Shown here: positions 10,849-21,600 of the stretch, piece by piece
Layout of the letters: the number at the start of each line of letters is the position of its first letter
Position numbering within the stretch: position 1 is the first letter of the stretch
Assembly: GCA_964036665.1 (NCBI GenBank)
Contig: OZ038527.1
Location: 19,180,221-19,244,220 of the forward strand
Reading direction: 5' to 3'
DNA: 64,000 bases
DNA from: Gordius sp. MW1
Taxonomy: Eukaryota; Nematomorpha; Gordioida; Gordea; Gordiidae
Translations under genes and position numbers: made by a program
The notes under the pieces: generated by a model
What the model saw: the letters and a program-made list of their open reading frames with translations, nothing else
Databases searched by the model: none
What the model was told of the DNA's origin: nothing

Positions 10849-12784
10849 ACTTTTAGCCAAAACGAATGATAAGCAGGTCGTTGTTGTCCCTGGAAAAAAT
10901 TGGAATGAAAAGTGTCAAAACGCGTTAAAAGATGAGCTTTTAATAGATGTCCATTTTTTGGTATGTTTTGATTATATTAATTTATTATCTTTTTAGTTTG
11001 AAGAAGATGGCAAAGTTGTAACTCATAAGGCTCACAAATATTTATTAGCAATGAGTAGTCCCGTATTTCACGCAATGTTTTATGGGCTTACATCAGTTTC
11101 TAAAACCGCGGAAGAGATTACTGTTGTGTCAATTGAGGATATTTCTTCCCGAGTTTTTGCCATCTTATTGGAGTAAATTAAAAAATATTCTAATAATTGT
11201 TTTTATCAACATAATATCATGATTTCTTATTTATTGTGCCAATTTAGCTTTATATACCACCAGGATAAATTACTAAAGATGAATATTGGTTATTTGGAAG
11301 GCTTAGAACGTGCCCAATTTTTAAACGACCTTTTGTATGCTGCAAAGAAATATATGTTAGATGACATTAAGACGGCAACTGTCAATCATATAAATTCCAA
11401 TATTGTTTTAATAAACGCCTATTATCTTTTGCGCCAAGGAAAATTATTACATGAGGAAATTTGTTGCAGGACATGCTGGAAGGTATAAAAAACACTTTAT
11501 ACTAACTAGTTGCTATAAAGTTATGTTTCATGATTTTTATTATAGTTATTTTTTTGTAAATTAATGTAGATGAAAAAATTTGTATATTAGCTAAGATCTA
11601 ACACGAATTTATAGCAATCAAAATATTTCTTTCAGTCCTCATTTTCCTATGCAGAGTTAATTTCGCAGATTTTACTGGCTTTATTAAAATTACAATGTAA
11701 TTTTAATTAAGTTTTAACATTTTTATATTTTTTGTAGATAAAAAAGGATTTAAAAGATACGGTTGTTAATTTAAGTGGTGCTATTAATTTTATTAATTGC
11801 GCTACAGTTTGAGTACTAATCTTGTTTAAATGATAATCAAAAGGATGTTATCAGATTAATTTAACACTTGATTTTGCGCCTATGACCATTAAAATTTGTG
11901 AGATGGCTTGTAAAGGTGACAAATACTAATTTAACATTTATCCTTTGTAGGTATTGTGGGAAAATGATCAAAAATTTATCACATCTGATTCATTTTTAAA
12001 TATGACGTCAGAAGATTTATTAAGTTTTCTGAACGCTGAATACCTAATTGCACAAGATCTTGATTTATTTCGAGCCGTTGTAAAATGGGCTAATTTTAAC
12101 ATTAAAAAAGGTGACGAAATCATCACGCCCAACCATATCAGAGCATTTTTAGGCGATGATATTATCAAAGCTATTAGGTATCCGCTCATTAGTGTAGACG
12201 ACTTTCAAAATATAATTGTTAAATCTGGCATACTTAATCAAGAAGAAATAGTTGAAGTATTTTTCTCTTATTTAGGAAAAAGTAAAACGAATAAATTAAA
12301 CAAATTTATTACCAAATCCCCAAAGCGAAAGATGGAATCATATATTTTTGCTACTCTGAGTTCTATATATAGTCATGATATTTCATATTCATATCCCGCA
12401 GAAGATTACTTTTCGATTGAAAGTAATGCATTAATGAGTATAAAAATTCACGGCATATACATACTAAATCCTCGGAGCTCAAGTGATTATTCTAACGCTA
12501 ATTATGAGATTAAATTATATGATCAAAAAGAAATTCTTTTAACTTCCACTTATTTACCCCATCGTTCTATTAATAGCAGCGAACCCTATGTTAGAGTGAA
12601 TTTTACAAATCCTGTACTCATTGAAATGAATGTGCAAACGAAGTGTTTCAAGGTGCAAACGATTCCGAAAATGTCATGTTCCTATTTGATTGAATCTTCT
12701 CGAAGCATAAAATATGGATCGGCAGTTTTTAGTCTAATTGACGCTAGGCTTAGAAAATATTTATGCGGATTAATTTTGGAATAA
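10849..12784 (+). CDS. BTB-BACK-PHR-like protein, copy 2 (BTBD1/2/3/6 type)
   Basis: Four exons join in frame: 10849-10960, 10997-11172, 11248-11482 and 11951-12784, about 452 residues. Order: BTB domain (residues about 15-100; KDELLIDVHFL, SSPVFHAMFYG), BACK region (LNDLLYAAKKYMLDD, then CWK joined to VLWENDQKF and DLFRAVVKWANF), and a diverged PHR-like beta domain in the last 150 residues (YSYPAEDYFSIES, EIKLYDQKEILL, VRVNFTNPVLIEM, YGSAVFSL). This order is that of BTBD1/2/3/6, which act as adaptors of cullin-3 ubiquitin ligases (family knowledge). The usual start position reads ACG instead of the ATG seen in copy 1. The first exon opens after an acceptor (TTTTTTAG), so the true start may lie in an upstream exon I could not find. 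A polyadenylation signal AATAAA lies at 12832-12837. Confidence 0.85.
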
Positions 12785-14290
12785 ATCAAAGAGTCAATGA
12801 AAATATGCAATGTTCATCTTAAAAATTTGGTAATAAAAATTGTATTATCTTACTGTCAAATAGATTTAATTTTTGAGAAATTATTGAATAAAAATTGTAT
12901 TCTAAATGTATAATAGCACACAATCTACACTTGTGTCATTATCGTGGTCTAAATCAAAAAATGGCTACTGGTTCAGCTTTAATTAATTAAAAATTTTACT
13001 TGGACGATGTAATTTTTTATGACAAGGTAATTTGGAATAATATGAATTAATTGCGACTCTCCTTACTTAAAAAAATGTTGCTGAATTTAAGTTACAAAAT
13101 CTTTGCTGACTTATAATTGAATTACATAACATACCATGTTAGAGTAAATTCCATAATTGTGACCCCCTAGGTAAACCCGGGTCTTAAATAAACCTTATAC
13201 TTAAATAATAAATTTTTTGTATAAAATTTCTCACTTCTTTAAATTTTTAGTCTTATTAATCTTTTAAATAATCGAAACACATAAAATCTTTAAGTAAAGA
13301 AATCTAAAGGAAAATATATAAATGGAAATTTTCTATAAACTTAACTACTTTTTCAGGCGCGTAGCCAGAATTTTCTCAAGGGGGTGGAAAAAGATTTTAA
13401 AATTTAATTTTATAATCTTTATTAATAATATAATAAAGATGAGAGATCAAAAAAATCCGACCCGTTCGGCCCATGGGCCGGGCCATCGTCTTAAGGTTAA
13501 ATTTTCTATAATACCCGAGCGGGACCTTAATAACATTCGAGCAACTCGGGCTTAATAAGATTTTTTATATAGTGTAGGTATTATATTGTTTTTGGGTACT
13601 AATTTGTCTTTTTATTTGATTGTATATTATTTATTAGTCGTATTTGTTATTATGAAAAACCAAAAATAAATCTATAGTTTTTCGAAAATATAACAAATTT
13701 ACTGCTAATAATTTTAGAAATCGGGTAGTTTTTGGGCAGCTTTAATAAGTCGTACAAGGCCGGGAGGACTATAGCGGGCCCGGGCTGGTAATTTAGTTTT
13801 TAAATCGAACCGGGCCGGGTTCAGGCAATTTTTTTTACACAAATCTGACTTCTAAAAGGATACGAATTCTGTGTATAAAAAATTAAACGTTATAAAAAAT
13901 TGACATTATAAAGCGGTGTTAATTTATTTTTGCGCTCAGCAATTTTCTATTTAGAAATTCGCCCGAGATGGGAACTATTCAATTGTTAATGCCAATTTAT
14001 CGATGCACTTAAAAGAGAGTCAAAAAGGTTTATTTATATTAGGCGGTGGCTTTAATAACATTTTATAAGTTGTTAGGGTGTCGAGAGCATTCTTGCGACG
14101 ACAGGTCTCTGAAGTTTGACAAGGCCATACATAAATCATCTTACTTTTGTTAAAGTTTGTGTCATTTAAATCACTTCAGTGCCCAAAAAAATTTCTGAAT
14201 TTCTGGCACAATAATTGGTGGATCTTGAAGTTAGATAGAACTTATTTTTATTGAAAACCTTTCATTAACTTTTATGATGAAGGTTTCGAT
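12785..14290. other. Intergenic with hAT-type repeat debris
   Basis: After the BTB 3' end there is a G-rich MITE start near 13356 (GGCGCGTAGCCAGAATTTTC). From about 13440 to 13860 there is a repeat with GGGCCGGGCC-type ends and CAAATCTGACTTCT, akin to the elements at 56475 and 56951. No gene was seen. Confidence 0.55.
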
Positions 14291-14989
14291 TAGAGGTGAG
14301 CGCGGGCCGTGAAATTATGCGTCGGCGTGAGTGTGAAGAAATTTTAAATTATTAGGCGTGACGGGCCTTTCCAAAATTTTCCCCGTGCGTGAGTGGGCGT
14401 GAACACAAATTTCCATAAATCACGAAAATTTTAATTTTTAAAATTGTTTTTTATTAATATAAATTTGCAGATTTATAATTTTAAAAATGTACATATTACT
14501 TAATTTAATTTAGTTTTTTAAAAAAAAAATTAGTTTTTGAAAACAAAAAATCTTTCGCATTTTATAAACAACATCCGAGTGAACCTATTTTTAAGGATAG
14601 ATTATCGAAACTACCATAAACTCGGGCCTTCGGCCCTCGTGGGAAGGGGGAGAGGGGAAGGGAAGAGGGAAAGGGAAGGGGGGACGACTCATCTGTACTT
14701 CGTATAAATGTATCATATTTGCTATGCAATTTATGGGCGAGAAAGGTGGGAAGGGGCGAGAATGCCTATAGGGGGGGGGTATTAAATGCCTGATGATTAA
14801 TTAATTATTTATACAAATTTTCCATTTATAGGCAAAATGTAATATAGACAAGGGTTAGGGTTAGATTTAGTGTTTGCATCTAGTTGCGTATTACATTAGT
14901 TTTTATGGCCTTTAGTGATTATGGGTCTAACAAACATTATATTATAAAACAATTTGCAGAATTATTGAGAGAAATTTTTTGTTGAATTT

Positions 14990-15475
14990 GAACAATTTTT
15001 AATTAAAAAAATCAAAAATTTGGCCAATGGTCATTTTTTCTCTATTGGTCAGTACCAACATATACCCTATAAGTCAATGATTGCCAAAAAATCGAAAAAA
15101 AAATTTTTGATGCTCACTTTGGCCAATGGTCATTTTTTTCCATTGGACAGCAGCCAGTACACGGTAAAAGTGGATATAAATACATAAGAGTAAAAAAAAC
15201 GAAAAAAAAATTTTCGAATCACATTTTGGCCAATGGTCATTTTTTCCATTGGTCAGCAGCCAGCGGACGGCCAAAAAGTCATAATAGCAATGGTAGGAAA
15301 AGGAACAATCATAATAGTCAAAAAAAAACAAAAAAAAAATTTCGAATCACATTTTGGCCAATGGTCATTTTTTCCATCGGTCAGGAGGTAGCGGACGGCA
15401 AAAAATTCTTATTATCAATGATAGTAACAAGAACAATCATAAGAGTCAAAAAAAACTCCGGGATTCTAACCCAAA
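14990..15475. repeat. Satellite units within composite repeat A
   Basis: Four units with the core TGGCCAATGGTCATTTTTT, spaced about 100-130 bp (15016, 15118, 15225 and 15354). They are the same family as 1-620. Confidence 0.85.
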
Positions 15476-15554
15476 AACTAGTTAAATTGCATAGCAATTA
15501 AAAGTAAACAACTTTTATTTATGTTTATTATATAATAAATAATTTAACAAATCT

Positions 15555-15673
15555 TATATATAACACACCGAAGGAGATAGAGATGAGGGGTGGGGCACCT
15601 CTTATGCATTAATTTTAAATATAACACACCGAGGGAGATAGAGATGAGGGGTGGGGCACCTCTTTCTCATGCT
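15555..15673. repeat. Two-copy direct tandem repeat, about 64 bp
   Basis: ATATAACACACCGAAGGAGA followed by TAGAGATGAGGGGTGGGGCA occurs twice in a row with only a few differences. Confidence 0.85.
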
Positions 15674-15718
15674 TAATTTAAAAAATCGATAACCTAATAT
15701 ACCCAATGCAAATAGATA

Positions 15719-15760
15719 GGGATGGACGGACGGACGGACAGACGGACAGACGGACGGACA
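15719..15760. repeat. GGAC tetranucleotide microsatellite
   Basis: GGACGGACGGACAGACGGAC-type repeats. The complementary short run GTCCGTCCGTCC is at about 20480-20493 in the inverted copy. Confidence 0.85.
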
Positions 15761-15789
15761 ACAAAAAACGAGCCCATAAATTGCATAGC

Positions 15790-16249
15790 AATTAAAATGC
15801 TAAATGTCATAAAATATGATATGAATAAGTCAATGCCAAAACCAACTATTAGCTGTCATAATTCGTCCTACACTCACAAGAAACCTAATATTCCAAATGA
15901 AACATTTAGAGAATTTCTAGATGATACTGATGAACCCTCACCATCTATTGAAGAAAGCTGCGAGGATGAACTTAAAAGATTCATCGCTCAAAAGACAAAT
16001 AATAATGATAGTATTTTGAAGTTTTGGAAGCATGAAAATTCGTTTCCTTTTTTGAACAAATTAGCGAGTAAAATTTTATCCGCCCCTGCAAGTTCGGCAT
16101 CTAGTGAAAGATTGTTTTCTATAGCCAATCGCTTGTTGGAGGAAAGGCGTACTCAATTAAAATCAAAAAACATGGATATTATTCTTTTTTTAAATAAAAG
16201 ATTTATAAATTGTATTTATTTTTTGTTATGGAATTATAGAAATAAATAG
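15790..16249 (+). pseudogene. hAT transposase, C-terminal dimerisation domain only
   Basis: The frame carries the hallmark hAT C-terminal block: an N-terminal acidic stretch (FLDDTDEPSPSIEESCEDEL), DSILKFWKHENSFPFLNKLA, then SAPASSASSERLFSIANRLL and ERRTQLKSKNMDIILFLNKR. This region mediates transposase dimerisation (family knowledge). The BED zinc finger and the catalytic RNase H-like core expected upstream are absent, since a satellite block occupies that place. The fragment therefore cannot be an active transposase. The reading frame continues upstream into the GGAC microsatellite only by chance. Confidence 0.85.
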
Positions 16250-16463
16250 AATAAATTCAAAAAAGTGTATAATTATAGGTTACCAATCTTGAAAAATTTA
16301 AAAACACCGTGAATTTTCGGGCGTGACGAGCGTGAATCAAAATATTGCCTTTCGTGAGCGGGCGGGTCGGGTCAGTGGTAAGCGTGAGTGGGCGTGAATT
16401 TTTTTTAATACCACCTTGAGTGGGCGGGCCGTGAATAAAAAATTAGGCCCGCGCCCACCTCTA

Positions 16464-17930
16464 CGATCAAAGAGATGAAAATTATTAATTTAAATAAACC
16501 TCAATGGATTTAGTTAAATTAAGAGTAATTATTTAAATTTTGCTTTTCACTAATTGTTCGTCAACATTTATTTTTATAAATTTTATCCGAGTTGCAATGC
16601 TATCTCCTAGCCGAATTAAAGCTGGATTTCAAAATATTTTTCCGAAATTATTTGCATAGTAAGGATGTATAGCAAAAAATTTATCAAAATATGAAAGGGA
16701 AATAAGTATTTTTAAATTTCACGAAGAGAACTACTACTACAGTTTTCATAATTGTTACTTACTAAATGTGGGAAGGTCAGGTAATTTTGTGGGGAAGATG
16801 CCAAATCAATCTTTTTTGGCATTAAACAAGTAAATTCGGAAAAAAGAAATTAATGATAAAATAGTTATAATTTTTTTAAAAAAGTATATATAAACTTTAA
16901 GGTATTTATGAGTGTTTTAGTCTTTTATGCAACTATAAATAATCTTAATTCATTTAATAATTTATTTATTACTCAAATTTGTTTTAATTTTTGTTAGGAG
17001 GGGGATTTTCCGCCCCCTCCCCCTCATTGGCTATTGCATGCGACCTACCACTAAATAAAAAAGATGAATTTATAATTTATTTTAAAACTTCTTTACACAT
17101 ATTTTATTAAATCCTAAGAGGAAAAAGCTTGCTTTTGAAGAAATTACTACGTTGTTATTAATTGCATAATTTAAATCTCTAGTCAAAATAATGCACTAAT
17201 ACCCTTTATAGATTTTGTAAGGTTAAATACTGCCACTTTAAAACGTGTCGCATTGCATAATGTTCGCACAAATACTACAGGTTTGTATTTGTTCATCCTT
17301 GCAATTATAAGGCAATAACTTAATCGGTGTCTGGCGCCACGCTCTTCCTTTGTCCCACCCCAGTGTATTGCTTTGCTGCAGCAAACACGTTTAAAACAAC
17401 CGCAATTACATAAGGAGACGATTTAATTTACAAAGGGTTGCGACTTTTTAATTTTTGAAACCATCATAAATAACAATCATTTGTCAAGCACACGGTACAT
17501 ATTTATTATAAATAAGTAACGGAAGTCGTCCAAGTTATTTTATCCCTCTAGAAAACATAAATAATTTTGATGTTTACAGCAAAGTCCTTCAATAATGAGG
17601 AAGTTATTTAATAAGAATGTTATGAGTGTCATGTTATTGAGAGCTAGTTGATTATAAAGAATGAATTTAAGCGGGAAAACGCGTTTGAAACCTTCTTTAA
17701 ACATAATTGCAGCGGATGTTATTGTTGTCGGTGTATCTTCTTTCACGAGACCAGAACCTTTACCCCCCCCCCCCCCCCCTTCCTTAAACCCATATAAAAG
17801 ACCAACGTTAAAAGAAGCGTTCTCATATTATTTTTTACACCTTGGTGATAATGTTTTCCACCCTTTGAATTTTGTTCCACTACAATTTGTCGCTCAAAAT
17901 TTAAATTTTCGCTACACCACATACTCGACC
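16464..17930. other. Intergenic / putative promoter side of the membrane protein gene
   Basis: AT-rich. There is a G/C-rich MITE-like remnant near 16998-17043 (GGGGGATTTTCCGCCCCC, CATTGGCTATTGCATGCG) and a repeat at 17207-17262 shared with 921-985. The next exon's frame is open back to 17661, but nothing upstream of the ATG at 17931 looks coding, and it includes a poly-C run at 17763-17780. No promoter motif can be named with confidence. Confidence 0.5.
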
Positions 17931-19902
17931 ATGAATAATAATTTAATGTTTTCCTTGACGATTGGCTTCTCGATCCTTCTTCTTTTTGTGCTTGTAACCG
18001 AGACTGATTCATCCTCACCGAGGAGTTATGATAGTGAGATTCCTTATCATCTCACGGCCCGCTGTCGAGCGAACTGCTTAAATCAGGTAATTTTTTTTAT
18101 AAATATGTAACAATTTTTTGTACTCTATAATATTTTATATTCGATCGATGGTGTTTTTATAGATATTTTAAATGTTTTTATATTTTTACGTTACAGCTGG
18201 GAACCGTAAAGTACGATCAGGAATGTAAAAATATATCCAATTGCTATATGGTATGTTATAATTATGTTTTCAAATTACTTTGATATATTTTACTGAGACG
18301 CATGTTTATATCTAATTGATTATGTATTGACTTTAGTGTTGGGACAACTGCGAAATGTTTTACTTCCAATTTCACATATGGGGAATCCTTTGCACCGTTA
18401 AAACCTTATGTGTAAGTTTTTTAATGTCCACCTTAAATTAATAAAATCCTTTATAATTATGAAAAATAATAATAATGTTTTACGAATAGTTTCCGGGATG
18501 CAAAGTGGCTTGTGCTTATCATGACCAAAACCCATTAACGACCGTTCCACAAATCGGTAGGGATGGCAAGGAAGTTCTAGGCAACGATTTTAATTACCTC
18601 ACGTATCAAGGAAATGATAAAATGGCCACCAAAAACCCCATTCAAAAAATAAGACCCATTAAAATAGAGGATCAAGGACCCAATGTTTACGTGTACTGGA
18701 AACCAATATCTTTACAGTCAAAACCAGATACCCCCGATCCCGCTATAGTTTACACGCTTTGGATTAAGCACAATTCATCTTACGATCAAATTGCTCAAGT
18801 AAATTCAAGTTTTTCATAGTCAATATTATCCTATTTTTAAATAAAATTTTAATAATATTGTTTCTTTTTTCTCAAGTCGGTAGAAACGTCTATGCTCCTC
18901 AGCAAAGAAAATCTTGAGATGCCTTGGATCGTACACGTCAACGCTTTTTCGGCCGACGGTTTAATTGGATACGGTGTCACCTATTTCCCAGATCGGGCCT
19001 CCGTTCTCGAAGAATCGATACTATCTTCCCTCACCCGCGGAATTTTGGCTAATAAAACTAAACAACAATCCGAGCCTGGAAATCACTTTAATATCATCAT
19101 CAACAAGGATTCAAACCCCACGTCGAGTTCCAATCCTCAAAGCATATCCACTTATGCCAGCAACAATGCCTTTTTGCTATGCATCCTTGCGCTTTGTATT
19201 TTTACACTCGCCACATCGTTGGTTCTATTCGTGAAGCGACGCAAGTATTTATATTTTTGGTTCAAAGACATGACTACGACCAACGAGCTGGGTCATCACG
19301 ATAATTATTACGGACCCGAGATAATCATACACTCACCAGGACCAATCCATTTTTCCCCCGAAGGCACAACAAAATCTTTCAAAGCCAACAAAGCATTAGA
19401 AGCTTACCTCACCGACGATAGTCCCTTTAAAAATTCCAACATCCGGCTCGTTAAACGAATGGATTTTGCTAGCAGGGGATTGCCAACAACTCGATCCTTT
19501 TCCGTCGGTCAATTTTATAACGAGGGTCTACAGCACCGAAGCCATGGCATGAGACGTATAGCTAAGAGCGTAAGCAGTAGCAACTGTGAAAAATATTACT
19601 TAGTGGGTGAGCCTTTACAAGCTCAGAAATCGTCATCCACAGAAAGGATTTGTGAGCCCTGTTTGTCCTTCTACGAAGCAATTAACCAGCCCACGACCTT
19701 GCTGGTAGAAGATGACGACACCTTTTACCAAGAGCCGGTCGCACGAGCTAAGGCCATGTCATCTGCCAAAAGCCAGGAGTCTGCTACGAAGAAGTCAGGA
19801 AACGTCTTCACGTTTGAACAACCCTCACCTAGCAACATGTTTAAAACTACTAATGAATCCCTTCATTGCCGGCGCTTATCTTCTATAGCCGAACGCGAAT
19901 AA
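17931..19902 (+). CDS. Single-pass membrane protein with Cys-rich ectodomain, unrecognised family
   Basis: Five exons join without phase conflict: 17931-18086, 18197-18250, 18337-18411, 18490-18798 and 18877-19902, giving about 539 residues. Residues 1-24 look like a signal peptide (hydrophobic FSILLLFVLV). Ten cysteines lie between residues 45 and 103, including CWDNC, and are spread over four small exons. Residues about 125-235 could be one fibronectin-III-like beta domain (IKIEDQGPNVYVYWKPI, YTLWIKHNSSYDQIA, WIVHVNAFSADGLIGYG). A transmembrane helix follows at about 296-318 (FLLCILALCIFTLATSLVLF) with a KRRK stop-transfer, then a cytoplasmic tail of about 220 residues rich in Ser, Thr and Tyr. 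I do not recognise the family; an adhesion or receptor role is only inferred from topology. AATAAA is at 19960-19965. Confidence 0.8.
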
Positions 19903-20439
19903 AATTACCACCACAATTTGAACGTGCAATTAGAGATCCAACTATCAAACAAATGCTCAAATAAAAACTACCTAATTCTCACTCAATTCATTAAGATTTA
20001 TATATTCGAACATGTGATATCTTATAACAAAAAATATTTAATAAAATGTTTAAGTCAAATGTATGAAAACAAAACGTGCGTAAAAATCTTATGCTTAAAA
20101 GATGGTATTTTTCTAATTGTCCTTAGTTACAATAATAGAGACTTTATGATTCAACCAACTCCACAAATGATTGCAATAATTTCTCTAAATAGTAAATCAT
20201 CAATAAAGAATTGTAAAAAAACGTTAAACCCAAAATAAAAGGAAAACTTTGTATGCATTCATCATAAGGCACCCAAATGATTAAAAAATTATGTTAAATA
20301 ACACATTATATAAACGAAGGTGATGTACGTACACGTTATAAATTTTTTTAATAGCTTTAGCGTAGAAATTTTTATTTTTAAAAATGGCTGGCTATTGCCA
20401 TTTTTTTCTAAACTAGCGACAAACACAAAGTGACCCGCT
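19903..20439. other. 3' flank of the membrane protein gene
   Basis: AT-rich 3' UTR and intergenic sequence with the likely poly(A) signal near 19960. A long open stretch in this region has no domain-like features and is probably chance. Confidence 0.5.
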
Positions 20440-21600
20440 TCTTTTTTAATTGCTATGCAATTTATGGGCTCGCTTTTTGTTGTCCGTCCGTCCAACATGT
20501 ATTAATTCTTAATTGCTGGTTCGATACCCGGAGAGGGCAATATTTTTATTTTTTTAAATTATTGTAATATATTGTTCTTGTTAATACCATTGATAATATG
20601 ACTTTTTGGCCATCCGCTGGCTGCTGACCAATGAAAAAAAAACCATTGGCCGAATTGTGAGTCGAAATTTCTTTTTCGTTTTTTTCGTCTCTTATGTATT
20701 TATATCCTTTTTTTGAAAATAATGACCATTGGCCAAAGTGTGATTTTTTTTCTCTATTTTTTATATATAGGCTATTTGGCCGTTTGCTAGCTACTGACCA
20801 ATAAAAAAATGACCACTGACCAAAGTAAGATTAAGATCAAATTTTCCTCTAGCCTATAATTATTTGCCAGTATTTGGCAGTCTGCTGGTTACTGACCAAT
20901 GGAAAAAATGACCACTGACCGTGAGATTAAAATCGATTTTTTTTCCTAGATTATAATATAGGTTAGTTATTTGGCTGTCTGCTAACCATTAAAAAATGAC
21001 CACTGGCCAAAGTGATGGGAAAAATGAGTAATGGCCAAGGTCTGGTTGGAAAATTTCGTTTTTTATCTTGTTTATACTATACATATGCGCATGATTTAAA
21101 TTGAGTCTATAGTCATAATTCAAATTATGGGTCGCCTACACCAAATTGTTTAAATTTATACAGTATCAAAAAAACTAAAAAATTGAAAGTTGTACGTTTT
21201 AAAAGGATGACTATTGGCTTTTCCAAGTTCATACCCTCTACTTGCGTTCCTTTCGTCATTTTGATTAATTTAAAAGTTGATAAATAAGAATGAATGAAAG
21301 AAAACGTATTCCTCAATAAACAAAGTAATAAGAAGCGTTTTATAGCAGGTTCTATAAAAAATTAACTTTTTTAATATTTGTATAAATAATTAACTAATCA
21401 TTTTGCATTTTATAACCCCCCCCCCCCTAAAGGCATTCTCGCCCCTTCCCATCTTTCTTGTCCATAAATTGCATCGCAAATATGCTACGTTTATACGGAG
21501 TTTCGTTCCCCCTTCCCTCCTGCACCTCCTTACCCCCTTCTCTTCACCCTTCCCTTCACCCTTCCCTTCCCCCCTCCCCTTCTACTAGGCCCTAGTTTAA
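20440..21600. repeat. Composite repeat A, inverted copy
   Basis: From left to right: TTTTAATTGCTATGCAATTT, GTCCGTCCGTCC, a B-box-like GGTTCGATACCCGG, satellite units in reverse orientation (20535-21050), an AT-rich spacer, and a pyrimidine tract (21410-21595) with CATAAATTGCATCGCAAATA. This mirrors 14631-15795. The two copies flank the membrane protein gene. Confidence 0.75.

Larger units (their letters stand above)
14631..15795. repeat. Composite repeat A (purine tract, satellite, GGAC tract, AATTGC palindrome)
   Basis: Order along the plus strand: a G/A-rich tract (14631-14780) with an ATTTGCTATGCAATTTATGG motif, an AT-rich spacer, satellite units (14990-15475), a 64-bp direct duplication (15555-15673), a GGAC microsatellite (15719-15760) and the ending CATAAATTGCATAGCAATTA. 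The same parts occur in reverse order and orientation at 20440-21600. Confidence 0.75.
14291..16463. mobile_element. hAT transposon remnant with inserted satellite block
   Basis: The ends TAGAGGTGAGCGCGGGCC and GGCCCGCGCCCACCTCTA are inverted and of hAT type; the sub-terminal GTGAGTGGGCGTGAA motifs also face each other. The interior keeps only the C-terminal part of a transposase (15790-16249). The segment 14631-15795 is a composite repeat that also occurs elsewhere in the window, so it was probably inserted here and disrupted the element. No clean 8-bp target duplication was found (GTTTCGAT against CGATCAAA), suggesting decay. Confidence 0.75.

Noticed and set aside
11739-11812. Possible extra BTB exon (IKKDLKDTVVNLSG) in the last intron of copy 2
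   Set aside because: It is followed by an in-frame stop, while the direct junction 11482 to 11951 keeps phase and gives the expected BACK sequence CWK-VLWENDQ.
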